Part shown: one piece after another, positions 14,960-23,115 of the stretch | Numbering within the stretch: the stretch's first letter is position 1 | How the letters are laid out: every line of letters begins with the position of its first letter | Program-made: the position numbers and the translations under genes | DNA from: SABY01 sp964523795 | GTDB lineage: Bacteria > Bacteroidota > Bacteroidia > Bacteroidales > 4484-276 | Assembly (NCBI GenBank): GCA_964523795.1 | Contig: CAZGAO010000012.1 | Span: 13,715 to 77,714, forward strand | Length of the DNA stretch: 64,000 nt | Direction of reading: 5' to 3' | Notes under the pieces: generated by a model | Seen by the model: only the letters and a program-made list of their open reading frames with translations | Database searches by the model: none | What the model was told of the DNA's origin: nothing

Positions 14960-15418
14960 ATGATGAGAAATTTACTGGAACATTTAAAGCCGATGGAATT
15001 TGAGTCGGCCTTTTCGAATGATGAGCAGTGCTTGGAATTTTTGGCCAACGAAAAATGGAAGGATGGCTTTGTGTGTCGCAAATGCGGGCATACCAACTAT
15101 TGCAAGGGCAAGACTGCGTTTTCGCGCCGCTGCACCCGCTGCAAGGCCGATGAGTCGGCCACGGCCCACACCATATTTCACCGCTGCAAAATAAACCTGC
15201 CCCAGGCCTTCGAGATTGCCTACACGGTTTGTACAACGCCAAAAATATCGACTTACGAATTGTCGCGAAAGCTGGAAAAACGGCAGATGACCTGCTGGAA
15301 ATTTAAAAAGAAAATCACCGAGTGCATTCATCGGCACGGCGATCTTCAGTTTATCGAGGAAGGAAATACCAGTTCCAGTTCGCCCAGTTCGGCAAGCTCA
15401 CTGGCCGCTGAAGACTAA
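14960..15418 (+). CDS. Orphan IS1595-type transposase zinc-ribbon protein
   Basis: The 152-residue protein has the zinc ribbon of IS1595 transposases, Cys39-x2-Cys42 (VCRKCGH) and Cys58-x2-Cys61 (RCTRCK), preceded by NDEQCLEFLANEKWKDGFVC and followed by a helix-turn-helix-like segment (STYELSRKLEKRQMTCWKF). The DDE catalytic domain that should follow (another 150-200 residues) is absent. The tail is a serine-rich low-complexity run (SSSSPSSASS). It cannot transpose by itself; related stand-alone proteins are frequent in Bacteroidetes and may be domesticated DNA-binding proteins. A MITE-like element begins one base after its stop codon. Confidence 0.75.
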   Translation: MMRNLLEHLKPMEFESAFSNDEQCLEFLANEKWKDGFVCRKCGHTNYCKGKTAFSRRCTRCKADESATAHTIFHRCKINLPQAFEIAYTVCTTPKISTYELSRKLEKRQMTCWKFKKKITECIHRHGDLQFIEEGNTSSSSPSSASSLAAED

Positions 15419-15419
15419 G

Positions 15420-15631
15420 TAGTGCCTGTCTTTAAAGTACCATTTAGAAAAACATACGATTTCAGATTTGCGCCGAGCTCCGCTCGTGCATCCTCGAAAA
15501 GTTACGAAAATTAAAATTTTCTACTTTTCGGGACGATTTTAGATTTAAGATGTTGGTGGTATTCAGCACAATCTAAAATCCTTAATCTTCAATCTTAAAT
15601 CAAAAAAAGTCAACTTCATGGACAAACACTA
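15420..15631 (+). mobile_element. MITE-like repeat, copy B, with an internal insertion
   Basis: Ends TAGTGCCTGTCTTTAAAG and GACAAACACTA are terminal inverted repeats of the family. The core (ACGATTTCAGATT, AGATGTTGGTGGTATTCAGC, CTTAAATC) is shared with the other copies. About 67 bp between 15469 and 15535, beginning GCGCCGAGCTCCGCTCG, are extra. The element starts one base after the TAA of the zinc-ribbon gene. Confidence 0.75.
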
Positions 15632-15858
15632 AGTAATGCCGACTGAAGACTGCCGATCCCGAAAAGTAAAAAATCTTTGATTTTTGTAGTACGGCAAGCT
15701 CACTGACAAATTTTTCGAGGATGTTGCTAAATCCAGGATTCTTGAATCCTGGGCTCGAAAAACTTTATAATAAGCTTGTCGAATTATGAAATCGAATCCC
15801 GAAGTTTCGGGATGGTTTTTCGGCAATAACAACTGCGGTCAGTGAGCCTGCCGAACTG
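15632..15858. other. Repeat-rich intergenic region, no gene
   Basis: It contains GGCAAGCTCACTGAC (near 15692) and its inverted relative GTCAGTGAGCCTGCC (near 15837), both similar to the 3' end of the preceding gene (GGCAAGCTCACTGGC near 15391). A hairpin ATCCCGAAG/TTTCGGGAT lies near 15797-15814, and CCAGGATTCTTGAATCCTGG near 15732-15751 is a second hairpin. No coding frame is convincing. Confidence 0.6.
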
Positions 15859-17625
15859 CTACTTTTTGTTCCTGCGTTCGCGCCGCTCCAGCTTGCGCTC
15901 TTCCCGTGCTTGCCCTCTTTCGTATTGCTTTCGTGGCGAAACAATGTTTGGGAGTATTGTAGCCTTTATGCCGCTAACGAGCGATTTTATCAAATAATTA
16001 AAAATCCCCTTATTCTTATCGCGTTCAAAAAATATTTCGGATACCTTGGGTTCTTCGGTGCTCTTGGCAGGAGGGTTAAATTGACGAATCACTGCGTTGG
16101 CCAGAGCCGCCAAAAGACCCAGTTCCTCTTTTTCGCGATCCCGCACATTGGCCAAGCCACCAATCTTTAAGCTGTCGTAGCGCATTAGAAGCGTTCCCTC
16201 GGCAAAGTCCTGATTAGCTTTAGCCTCAAAAGTTAATGATTGAATCAACCCCTGTTTTATTTCTATATTTTCGGCATTTACCAGCAATTGATTAAAGGCT
16301 GTCATGTCCATAGCTCCCACCGATCCACTGAAGCTAAAGTCGGCCTGCTGAATATTTTGGGGAAAGGAAACCAGGAGCTTTAGCTGGCCGGCATCAAACA
16401 TATTGCCTTGCAAATCCCAGCGCATAGATCCATTTTTAGCGATATAATCCGAAATATTTGAAACATGGGTAATGGTGGCATAAACACCACCGATGGGAAC
16501 TTTCCCTACCTCGGTAGCTCCGGCTGAAAGCTGCTCGTAGAGAACCTGCGAATCTTTAACTTCGATTTTATCAACCGCCAAACCCATTTTCAAGGCGGCA
16601 AGTGCCTGCTGTGGAAGTTTGGGGTAGCTGCTTTCATCCAGGGGAATGTTTTTGTCGCGATAGGCATTTAGGGATAAATTGCTAAGGATAATATTGCTGA
16701 TAACAATCTCATTTTTTAATACAAACTTTTCGAGGTCAAAATCCTGAATTTCGAGGCTGGCAAGCTGCACATCCATGCGGTCGGTTTGTCGTCCAAACTT
16801 TTTCCCAAACTCGGATTTGGAATACCGGGGCATGACCTTAATATCGCTAAGTACGATATTTTTGTATCCATCGTGGTTTTGCAATTCGCCCACTTTGATG
16901 GCATAAAAGCCGCCGTCAGGGTAAAAACTGACCCCGGCAATACCGACAGTGGTTTTTTCGATGGTTCTGCTGATAAGCGATTTTAAATCCTGACCCTTGC
17001 TGTATTCAAGGTTTTGGATTTCCACATCTATTTTTGCCGCTTCCGCCATAACCCGATCCTGCTGCTTTTTGAGATAAGAATAACGTGCTCCTTCTATTTT
17101 AAATGATGCCAGCGAAATACTTTCGATGCCACCCGACTTTGCGGCGGTATCATTCTTTTGCTTCTCGCTCTGCGATTTGGCTTGTTTTTTTTCTTCCACA
17201 GTCAAATAATCAATCATGGTAATTTTGGGCTGCGAAAACACTATTTCCTCCAATTGAATATCATCGAGATTGAGGGATAAATTTTGGCTAATTCCTTTGA
17301 TTGTCAATTTGGGCACAATGATCTTGTAAAGCATCGGATACTTAAAACGCAGCGAGTCGGGAGCCTGATAAAAAGCCTCGTGAGGACTTAGGTGCAAATT
17401 TTTGATGACAAGACTTCCCGAAAATATATTAAGCCTCACTGCATCAAAACGAATATCGTAAACCTGGCTCAACTCCGATCCCTGGTACTCTTTTGCGAGG
17501 AGCTTACGCGCCATTTTTTCCGCATTTTGGTTGAGATAGAAAATAGCTCCTGCCAACAAGAGCAGGATAACTCCGATAACGATTCCAACAATTTTCAGGA
17601 TTTTGGTAGTAGAAGATTTTTTCAC
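15859..17625 (-). CDS. AsmA/DUF748-like envelope protein with one N-terminal membrane anchor
   Basis: A 588-residue protein with a single N-terminal membrane segment (about residues 10-31, ILKIVGIVIGVILLLLAGAI) and a long beta-rich region containing repeated strands such as VRLNIFSGSLVIKNLHLSP, ISNIILSNLSLNAY and AMDMTAFNQLLVN. This is the pattern of DUF748/AsmA-like proteins, now thought to bridge the envelope for lipid transport or to shape outer-membrane composition. The last 25 residues are highly basic (EERKLERRERRNKK). The start is GTG at 17625, chosen because the anchor begins directly after it and a promoter element lies at 17650-17657. Confidence 0.7.
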   Translation of the reverse strand: MKKSSTTKILKIVGIVIGVILLLLAGAIFYLNQNAEKMARKLLAKEYQGSELSQVYDIRFDAVRLNIFSGSLVIKNLHLSPHEAFYQAPDSLRFKYPMLYKIIVPKLTIKGISQNLSLNLDDIQLEEIVFSQPKITMIDYLTVEEKKQAKSQSEKQKNDTAAKSGGIESISLASFKIEGARYSYLKKQQDRVMAEAAKIDVEIQNLEYSKGQDLKSLISRTIEKTTVGIAGVSFYPDGGFYAIKVGELQNHDGYKNIVLSDIKVMPRYSKSEFGKKFGRQTDRMDVQLASLEIQDFDLEKFVLKNEIVISNIILSNLSLNAYRDKNIPLDESSYPKLPQQALAALKMGLAVDKIEVKDSQVLYEQLSAGATEVGKVPIGGVYATITHVSNISDYIAKNGSMRWDLQGNMFDAGQLKLLVSFPQNIQQADFSFSGSVGAMDMTAFNQLLVNAENIEIKQGLIQSLTFEAKANQDFAEGTLLMRYDSLKIGGLANVRDREKEELGLLAALANAVIRQFNPPAKSTEEPKVSEIFFERDKNKGIFNYLIKSLVSGIKATILPNIVSPRKQYERGQAREERKLERRERRNKK

Positions 17626-17649
17626 AGCTATTCAAATTAAATTTCCGGC

Positions 17650-17657
17650 CAAAAATA
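17650..17657 (-). promoter_or_regulatory. -7 promoter element (TATTTTTG)
   Basis: Perfect TAnnTTTG on the minus strand, 24 bp upstream of the GTG start at 17625. Confidence 0.6.
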
Positions 17658-17804
17658 ACTAAGTTGATTAATATGCAATCTTTTAAAAATTCAAATTTTA
17701 AAAAAACAGCGGTTAAGCCACAACTGCAAAATTTTAAAATGTGCAATCAGCGTGATTTATGGTGGGTTTTTCCAAAAACATTCGGTGGTGCGCCATTTTG
17801 GTTT

Positions 17805-17834
17805 ACCACAGATAAGCACAGATTCACACAGATT
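17805..17834 (+). repeat. ACCACAGAT-type short intergenic repeat
   Basis: Reads ACCACAGATAAGCACAGA followed by TTCACACAGAT: three imperfect CACAGAT units with 10-11 bp periodicity. Sequences of this type are common dispersed intergenic repeats in many bacteria. Nothing else is recognisable in 17658-17898. Confidence 0.55.
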
Positions 17835-17898
17835 ATTTTTTCCAATACCGAACGATTCCTTTCATTTCAAAGTGTAACTTTGCATCAAATATTGCATT

Positions 17899-18188
17899 GC
17901 CAATGGTGCCAGCCGCAAGGAAGCCATCCTGCCCTTTATCCGCTCGGCCATCCGTAAGGCCTTTAACCCCCAAATAGCCACCATGTCGGTGCTCGGGCTG
18001 ATTGCGCTGCCGGGTACACTTACCGGACAAATCATTGGAGGCTCAGAGCTCCCGATATAGCCATCAAATATCAAATCCTGCTTATGCTGGCCATCTTTAT
18101 CGCCTGCATGATTACTGTAGTTATCACCATCAATCTGGCCAACCATTTTTTGTTTGGCGAATGGGATGATTTTGAAAGTTTCAGCTAG
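17899..18188 (+). pseudogene. C-terminal fragment of a FetB/YbbM-like ABC transporter permease, frameshifted
   Basis: The frame from 17899 reads NGASRKEAILPFIRSAIRKA then PQIATMSVLGLIALPGTLTG, QIIGG, a match to the FetB (UPF0014) iron-export permease. At about 18045-18049 the frame is lost and continues in the next one as PDIAIKYQILLMLAIFIAC ... GEWDDFESFS to the TAG at 18186. The N-terminal half and any ATPase partner are missing. This is a remnant of a deleted transport locus. Confidence 0.75.
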
Positions 18189-18270
18189 CGAAATAAATTA
18201 TCAATGGCATATTTTCGCAAATGTGTGTATTTCAGGAGATTTCATGGCAATTACTAAGTAAAAATTAGAC

Positions 18271-18317
18271 AAAAAAAATCCCGGAAATCATTGACTAATC
18301 AACGACATCCGGGATTT
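18271..18317 (-). terminator. Rho-independent terminator of the tRNA-His gene
   Basis: Arms AAATCCCGGA (18275-18284 region) and TCCGGGATTT (18308-18317) with a 23-nt loop, followed on the minus strand by TTTTTTTT. It starts 5 bp past the tRNA 3' end. Confidence 0.8.
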
Positions 18318-18321
18318 GTCG

Positions 18322-18396
18322 GGTGCCTGATGGGATTTGAACCCACGACCCCTGGAACCACAATCCAGTGCTCTAACCAACTGAGCTACAAGCACC
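18322..18396 (-). tRNA. tRNA-His (anticodon GTG)
   Basis: The minus strand reads GGTGCTTGTAGCTCAG (acceptor and D arm), then the anticodon stem-loop CTGGA-TTGTGGT-TCCAG with anticodon GTG, then the T arm GTGGGTTCAAATCCCAT and the 3' acceptor CAGGCACC. The extra 5' G pairs with C73, the tRNA-His identity element. CCA is not encoded. A promoter element lies upstream and a terminator downstream, so it is a single-gene transcript. Confidence 0.95.
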
Positions 18397-18426
18397 ATGT
18401 TAAGAACGTTTCCGTAAAACGGAGTG

Positions 18427-18434
18427 CAAAGGTA
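18427..18434 (-). promoter_or_regulatory. -7 promoter element (TACCTTTG) of tRNA-His
   Basis: Perfect TAnnTTTG on the minus strand, 30 bp upstream of the mature tRNA 5' end. Confidence 0.6.
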
Positions 18435-18477
18435 AAACATTTTAGGATTTTAAAAACTAAATCCTAAAAAAAATATT

Positions 18478-20037
18478 TTAAAAATTAAAATTACTACAAT
18501 CCGATGACCGCTTAAAGCGTCCGCAACTCCCCTTGAGGATATGAAATTTAAGCGAAAAATAAAAGTCCATTCCGGTAAAATCGTTCATACCTAAAAATCC
18601 TCCAATCTTGTCGGTGCCAATGGTAAGGAAGTAATACCGGGCACTAAGACCTATGCGAGGTTCTTTGAAATTGTATAGCGAAACCGGTAAGGCCACCTCC
18701 CAAGCTGGCGTGGCATACCTTAAACTAATAAGTGCCTGCGCGGGACGGCGCAATTGCTTGTCCCAAATTCGCAATGGAAGCACTACCAGGCCGGCCAGAT
18801 GCCAGTTAGGGTAATACTGATAATCGGCGTGCAGGCTAAGAGTGGCCGGCAAGCCAAGTACGAAATTACCGCCCTGATCCGAGGCTTCCGGGTCATCGTA
18901 AAAGGCCGTGCTCAGTTGCTGGAAAATATCATTAACACTAACAAATTCGAGGGTATCGATACCATTCCACTCTTTGGAGGCATCTTCGAAAAGTTCATTT
19001 TTTGCATTTTCCTTAAACACCAAACTACCAAGATCGGTTATTGATGCACCTATCTTATAAAGGTAGTCATCGTACTCGTATTGGCAAAAACTTTTGTAGG
19101 TACGATTGGTGCTCACATTGCGCTTGCGCAAATAACTTACTCCCAAATCGATGACCGTTCCCTTTCCATTAAAAGTTGCCCCACCATCGGGAAAATCGCC
19201 GGTATCATAATCCACCGGAATGCTAAAACCCAGCGAGGCATCCAGATTTTCGATATTAATAACGGAGTCGTTGATCACGGTATATTTAGCGTTTTGGTTA
19301 ACAATGCCTGCTCCGGCATATCCCCACAAACGGCGCAGATTAACGCCAAACGACCATTTGTACCACCGTTGCTGTTTTATTTCCCGGGCATACGACAAAC
19401 CCATCTCCCACCATCCGGCCGAGACCGCATCAAATTGGCCATTGTCTTGAGGAATGCCATGCAGCGGCACATATTCCAGGCCTTCAAACATTAATTCGCC
19501 CAGGTAGCCGGGCAGGTTTTTAGCCGAAGTCATCGTTACCATGCGCGTAGAAAAACCAAAAGCCTGTTTATCCAAAACTATTGAAAATGAAGGCCCGCGA
19601 ATATCGGTTTGCTCAAAGGCATTGATAAAATCCAGGCTCTTTTTATAATCCAAACCCTCGCCTTCCACATCATAGCTGGGAAAAGTAGGATTGCGTTTCA
19701 ACAAATCCATAAACCTAAAATCGGCCTTGTGGACAAAGAGGAAATTATTTTGCAAAAAAATATCGCCGGCAAGCAGGTTAAGATCAAAATAAATTTCAGA
19801 ATTAACCAATAGGGATGGATTGAGGCTGGCTGCATTAATGCCCGCATAATCGCTCATGGCCAAACCCGACATCTGCTGGCTGCTGGCCACGTGCCACGAA
19901 AAAAAAACTAACACCAAAAAGCTAAGCTGCCTGATTGATGCCCATGACTTTGTATGATAATATTTAGATAAGCGTAGAATGAGTAAGTTTGCTAAATTAG
20001 AAAGTAATCGAGTAACAAATCCAAAAAAATCAAGCAC
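18478..20037 (-). CDS. DUF5723-like outer-membrane beta-barrel protein
   Basis: The protein (up to 519 residues) has a hydrophobic signal segment LSFLVLVFFSWHVASSQ near residues 38-54 and continues QMSGLAMSDYAGINAASLNPSLLVNS, the opening typical of DUF5723-type Bacteroidetes proteins, where an N-terminal NPA/NPS motif precedes an outer-membrane barrel. Many alternating amphipathic strands follow and the C-terminus ends DFYFSLKFHIL. The start is uncertain: GTG at 20037 is the farthest, but the 37 residues before the signal segment are unusual. The function is unknown. Promoter-like TACTTTCG lies at 20061-20068. Confidence 0.65.
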   Translation of the reverse strand: MLDFFGFVTRLLSNLANLLILRLSKYYHTKSWASIRQLSFLVLVFFSWHVASSQQMSGLAMSDYAGINAASLNPSLLVNSEIYFDLNLLAGDIFLQNNFLFVHKADFRFMDLLKRNPTFPSYDVEGEGLDYKKSLDFINAFEQTDIRGPSFSIVLDKQAFGFSTRMVTMTSAKNLPGYLGELMFEGLEYVPLHGIPQDNGQFDAVSAGWWEMGLSYAREIKQQRWYKWSFGVNLRRLWGYAGAGIVNQNAKYTVINDSVINIENLDASLGFSIPVDYDTGDFPDGGATFNGKGTVIDLGVSYLRKRNVSTNRTYKSFCQYEYDDYLYKIGASITDLGSLVFKENAKNELFEDASKEWNGIDTLEFVSVNDIFQQLSTAFYDDPEASDQGGNFVLGLPATLSLHADYQYYPNWHLAGLVVLPLRIWDKQLRRPAQALISLRYATPAWEVALPVSLYNFKEPRIGLSARYYFLTIGTDKIGGFLGMNDFTGMDFYFSLKFHILKGSCGRFKRSSDCSNFNF

Positions 20038-20060
20038 TAAAACTTTCCTGATTGGAATGG

Positions 20061-20068
20061 CGAAAGTA
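20061..20068 (-). promoter_or_regulatory. -7 promoter-like element (TACTTTCG)
   Basis: Minus strand, 24 bp before the GTG at 20037; one mismatch to TAnnTTTG and the same variant as at 6668-6675. Confidence 0.45.
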
Positions 20069-20169
20069 ACATTTTCAAAGTTTCATAACCGGTCTTTGTA
20101 AAATTAGATTGATACTCTACATTTACATTTAATGATATTTAACAAATTTAGTCATCTGAAAGGGAGCAT

Positions 20170-20203
20170 TTTGATTCGTACAAAAAAAACTGACTTATTT
20201 TTG
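20170..20203 (+). promoter_or_regulatory. Promoter of the acyl-CoA ligase gene
   Basis: TTTG (20170-20173), 22-bp spacer, TATTTTTG (20196-20203): a full match to the Bacteroidetes promoter, ending 19 bp before the ATG. Confidence 0.7.
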
Positions 20204-20222
20204 TGCCACTGATTACACCAAA

Positions 20223-22025
20223 ATGATAAAGATGGAAGTAAGCCGAATATTTGATCTTTTAGATCTTTACAAACAAAAATACCCGAAGGGAGATGTGTTG
20301 GCAGGGAAGCAAAATGGGGATTGGATAAAATACAGCTACCAGGATTACATCGACTATTCTAACTACATTTCGTATGGTTTGCTTTCGATGGGTTTTAAGC
20401 GTGGCGATAAAATTGCCACGGTTACCAACAACCGCCCCGAATGGAATTTTACCGACATGGGGATGATGCAGATCGGGCTGGTGCATGTGCCCATTTATCC
20501 CACCATTGGCATCGATGAATATCAGCACATTCTTACTCACTCGGATGTTAAAGCAATTATCATTTCGGATGCGCTGCTCTACAATAAGCTCAAAGATCTG
20601 ATTGATTCGCAAAAGCATATCGAAAAAGTATTCACCATCAACGCGGTAGAAGGTGTGGCTAACTGGTTCGAAATAATTGAAGCGGGCAAAGTGAATGAGG
20701 CTCGTTTTGCGGATGAAGTATTGAAAACAAAACAAAGCATCAGCCCCGATGAAATGGCCACTTTGATTTACACCTCGGGCACTACGGGCGATGCCAAGGG
20801 AGTGATGCTTTCGCACCGGAATATCGTGAGCAATTTTGTGGCAACCTCCGAAATCCAGCCACTCGATTCCAGGCACAAGGTGTTGAGCTTTTTGCCGCTC
20901 TGCCATATTTACGAGCGGATGATGAATTATCATTTTCAGTACAAGGGCATCAGCATTTATTATGCAGAAAACCTGGGCACCATTGCCGCCAACCTTAAAG
21001 AAATAGAAGCCGATGGTTTCAACACCGTACCCCGACTGCTCGAAAAAGTGTTCGACCGGTTTGTAAGCAAGGGCAAAGATTTGAATGGGATAAAAAAGCG
21101 AATCTATTTCTGGGCCTTAAATCTGGGCTTAAGGTACGAGCTGAACGGGAAAAACGGATTGCTTTACGAAAGCCAACGCAAACTCGCCGACAAGCTGGTA
21201 TATTCCAAATGGCGCGAAGGGCTGGGAGGCAACATTCGGATTATTGTTTCGGGAGGCTCGGCATTGCAGCCGCGCCTGTCGCGATTGTTTTGGGCCGCCG
21301 GAATGAAAATTATGGAAGGCTACGGCCTCACCGAAACTTCGCCGGTAATTGCCGTAAGCCATGCCCAATGGCCAAACCTTAAATTTGGCACCGTAGGCCC
21401 GGTGCTAAACAATGTAGAGGTGAAGATTGCCGAGGATGGCGAAATTCTTACCAAAGGCCCCCACCTGATGCTCGGCTATTACAAAGATCCGGAATACACC
21501 CGTGAAGTAATCGATGAGGAGGGATGGTTTCATACCGGCGACATCGGCATCCTGGACAAAGGGAAATTTCTGAAAATTACCGATCGCAAAAAAGAAATAT
21601 TTAAGCTCTCATCGGGCAAATATGTGGCTCCACAACTGATCGAAAACATGTTTAAAGAATCGATCTTTATCGAGCAAATCATGGTTGTGGGCGTAAACGA
21701 AAGTTTTGCCAGCGCACTGATATCCCCCAATTTTAACCATCTCCATTTTTGGGCATCGAAACACAAAATCCATTATCGCGACAACAGCGAATTGGTAGTA
21801 CTTCCTGAAGTGGTAAAAAGATACAAAAAAGAGGTGGATACGATAAATGATAGGCTGGGAGCGCATGAGCAAATCAAACGATTCAGGCTGGTTTGCGAAG
21901 AGTGGTCGCCGCAATCGGGCGAGCTTTCGCCAACGCTCAAGCTAAAGCGATCGATGATTTACAATAAGTACGATGCCATCCTGCGCGAAATATACCGCTA
22001 TCCCAAAGCTGGAGAAAAGGGGTGA
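20223..22025 (+). CDS. Long-chain fatty acid-CoA ligase (AMP-forming)
   Basis: The 600-residue enzyme belongs to the ANL adenylating superfamily. The P-loop-like motif LIYTSGTTGDAKGVM is at about residues 180-194, GYGLTETSP at about 365, EGWFHTGDIG at about 437, and the hinge region KITDRKKEIFKLSSGKYVAP at about 452-471. It activates fatty acids to acyl-CoA through an acyl-adenylate. Length and the long C-terminal segment fit the bacterial FadD15-like group. ATG 20223 or the in-frame ATG at 20232 could be the start; both follow the promoter. A strong terminator directly follows, so it is monocistronic. Confidence 0.93.
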   Translation: MIKMEVSRIFDLLDLYKQKYPKGDVLAGKQNGDWIKYSYQDYIDYSNYISYGLLSMGFKRGDKIATVTNNRPEWNFTDMGMMQIGLVHVPIYPTIGIDEYQHILTHSDVKAIIISDALLYNKLKDLIDSQKHIEKVFTINAVEGVANWFEIIEAGKVNEARFADEVLKTKQSISPDEMATLIYTSGTTGDAKGVMLSHRNIVSNFVATSEIQPLDSRHKVLSFLPLCHIYERMMNYHFQYKGISIYYAENLGTIAANLKEIEADGFNTVPRLLEKVFDRFVSKGKDLNGIKKRIYFWALNLGLRYELNGKNGLLYESQRKLADKLVYSKWREGLGGNIRIIVSGGSALQPRLSRLFWAAGMKIMEGYGLTETSPVIAVSHAQWPNLKFGTVGPVLNNVEVKIAEDGEILTKGPHLMLGYYKDPEYTREVIDEEGWFHTGDIGILDKGKFLKITDRKKEIFKLSSGKYVAPQLIENMFKESIFIEQIMVVGVNESFASALISPNFNHLHFWASKHKIHYRDNSELVVLPEVVKRYKKEVDTINDRLGAHEQIKRFRLVCEEWSPQSGELSPTLKLKRSMIYNKYDAILREIYRYPKAGEKG

Positions 22026-22026
22026 T

Positions 22027-22064
22027 AGTCAGGGCTTGACTGAGAGTCAAACCCTGACTTTTTT
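22027..22064 (+). terminator. Rho-independent terminator of the acyl-CoA ligase gene
   Basis: Arms AGTCAGGGCTTGACT (22027-22041) and AGTCAAACCCTGACT (22045-22059), one mismatch, followed by six T. It begins 2 bp after the stop codon. Confidence 0.9.
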
Positions 22065-22075
22065 CATTTGTTATA

Positions 22076-22100
22076 AAGGTTTGACTTAAAGTCAAACCTT
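22076..22100. repeat. Perfect palindrome AAGGTTTGACTT-A-AAGTCAAACCTT
   Basis: Perfect 12-bp arms with one central base. It reuses the GTCAAACC/GGTTTGAC words of the terminator just upstream, so it is probably a partial duplication of that hairpin. Confidence 0.75.
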
Positions 22101-22115
22101 GACTTATGCTGCTAA

Positions 22116-22421
22116 TTAGTGTTTGTCTTTTTAGTCGATTTGTGAAATTTGAATAGCCCTGTCCTTTAGGGCAGGGATTATATTGAAAGGAGGAAAAACT
22201 CTCGCGATTTCGCCACGCCTGCGGCGTGGCGAAATCGCGGGGCGAATCCTTCAAACGCATTTTCCCCGGGTTAAAACCCGGGGCTATTCAAAAGTATCGA
22301 CTTTTTTTGATTTAAGATTGACGATTAACGATTTTAGATCGTGTTGAATATCACCAACATCTAAAATCGTTAATCTGAAATCGTATATTTATCTAACTGT
22401 TACTTTAAAGACAGGCACTAA
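22116..22421 (-). mobile_element. MITE-like repeat, copy C, inverted, with a nested palindromic element
   Basis: Terminal repeats TTAGTGTTTGTC (22116) and GACAGGCACTAA (ending 22421). In this orientation the core is the reverse complement of copies B and D. A second element is nested inside at 22151-22289. The family end touches the stop codon of the following minus-strand gene. Confidence 0.8.
22151..22289. repeat. Nested hairpin-rich element with GAATAGCCC / GGGCTATTC ends
   Basis: 139 bp bounded by a 9-bp perfect terminal inverted repeat. It holds three hairpins: CCCTGTCCTTTAGGGCAGGG, a CGCGATTTCGCCACGCC arm with its exact complement (22203-22239), and CCCCGGGTTAAAACCCGGGG (22264-22283). 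The layout resembles REP/BIME clusters served by RAYT (TnpA-REP) transposases; no RAYT gene is in the window. Confidence 0.7.
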
Positions 22422-22943
22422 TTATAACAATCCCCTTACCTCATTAGTCAAAAAGCTAAGTGCTTCGGCAAGGTAATTTTCTTTAGTCTGCATTTCGGCG
22501 GCCACGATCGCAATGGCCAAATCGTTGGCAGTGGCACCTTCGGGCAATGAGCCAGCAGCCTCGTTGATGAGTTTGAGCACCCAAATACGCGCCTGCACCA
22601 CGCCACTCCAGGCTTTTTCGGAAATATAAATTTGCTGCACCAGGTTGTGCTCATATTCCTCGCGAATATTATTGATCATATTGCGCTGCATCTCCGTTGC
22701 CGGGATATGCGGGTCGTTGTTGCGAACAACCAGATGCTGCGGGCTAATCCGTTCGAGAAACAAAACCAGTCGCTCGTATGCCTGCAAACGGATTTTCAGC
22801 AGCGAAGCCGAATGATCTGCCCGGTGCTTTTGCTCCGCATTATTTTTTTGAAATCGCAGATAATAATACCAGGCCGCGCTGAGGCATAAAATAATAATGA
22901 GCGTGGGCAACAAAAACAAAAATATTTCAAGAGTCCGTTCCAT
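22422..22943 (-). CDS. Membrane-anchored protein of unknown function conserved-looking in Bacteroidetes
   Basis: A 173-residue protein with one N-terminal membrane helix (about residues 5-28, FLFLLPTLIIILCLSAAWYY), a charged helical region with LKIRLQAYERLVLFLERISP at about 48-67, and an alpha-helical remainder (NNIREEYEHNLVQQIYIS, SEKAWSGVVQARIW). It is predicted to face the cytoplasm after the anchor. No catalytic motif is visible and I do not assign a function. A perfect promoter element precedes it (22972-22979). Confidence 0.7.
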   Translation of the reverse strand: MERTLEIFLFLLPTLIIILCLSAAWYYYLRFQKNNAEQKHRADHSASLLKIRLQAYERLVLFLERISPQHLVVRNNDPHIPATEMQRNMINNIREEYEHNLVQQIYISEKAWSGVVQARIWVLKLINEAAGSLPEGATANDLAIAIVAAEMQTKENYLAEALSFLTNEVRGLL

Positions 22944-22971
22944 AGTTTCAATATTAAATATCCAAAAATGG

Positions 22972-22979
22972 CAAATTTA
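22972..22979 (-). promoter_or_regulatory. -7 promoter element (TAAATTTG)
   Basis: Perfect TAnnTTTG on the minus strand, 28 bp upstream of the ATG at 22943. Confidence 0.55.
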
Positions 22980-23066
22980 TTCCAAGAAGATTAAGCAAAC
23001 AACTTTAATGTAATAATTTCTTAAAAAATCCTTTTGCACAAAGGCTTCTGGTTAAACCCTTTTTTC

Positions 23067-23074
23067 TACATTTG
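23067..23074 (+). promoter_or_regulatory. -7 promoter element (TACATTTG) of the aminotransferase gene
   Basis: Perfect TAnnTTTG followed by CG, 41 bp before the ATG at 23116. Confidence 0.55.
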
Positions 23075-23115
23075 CGCTTTTTTGGCAATTTGTTAATTAA
23101 TAAACAGTAAAAGAA

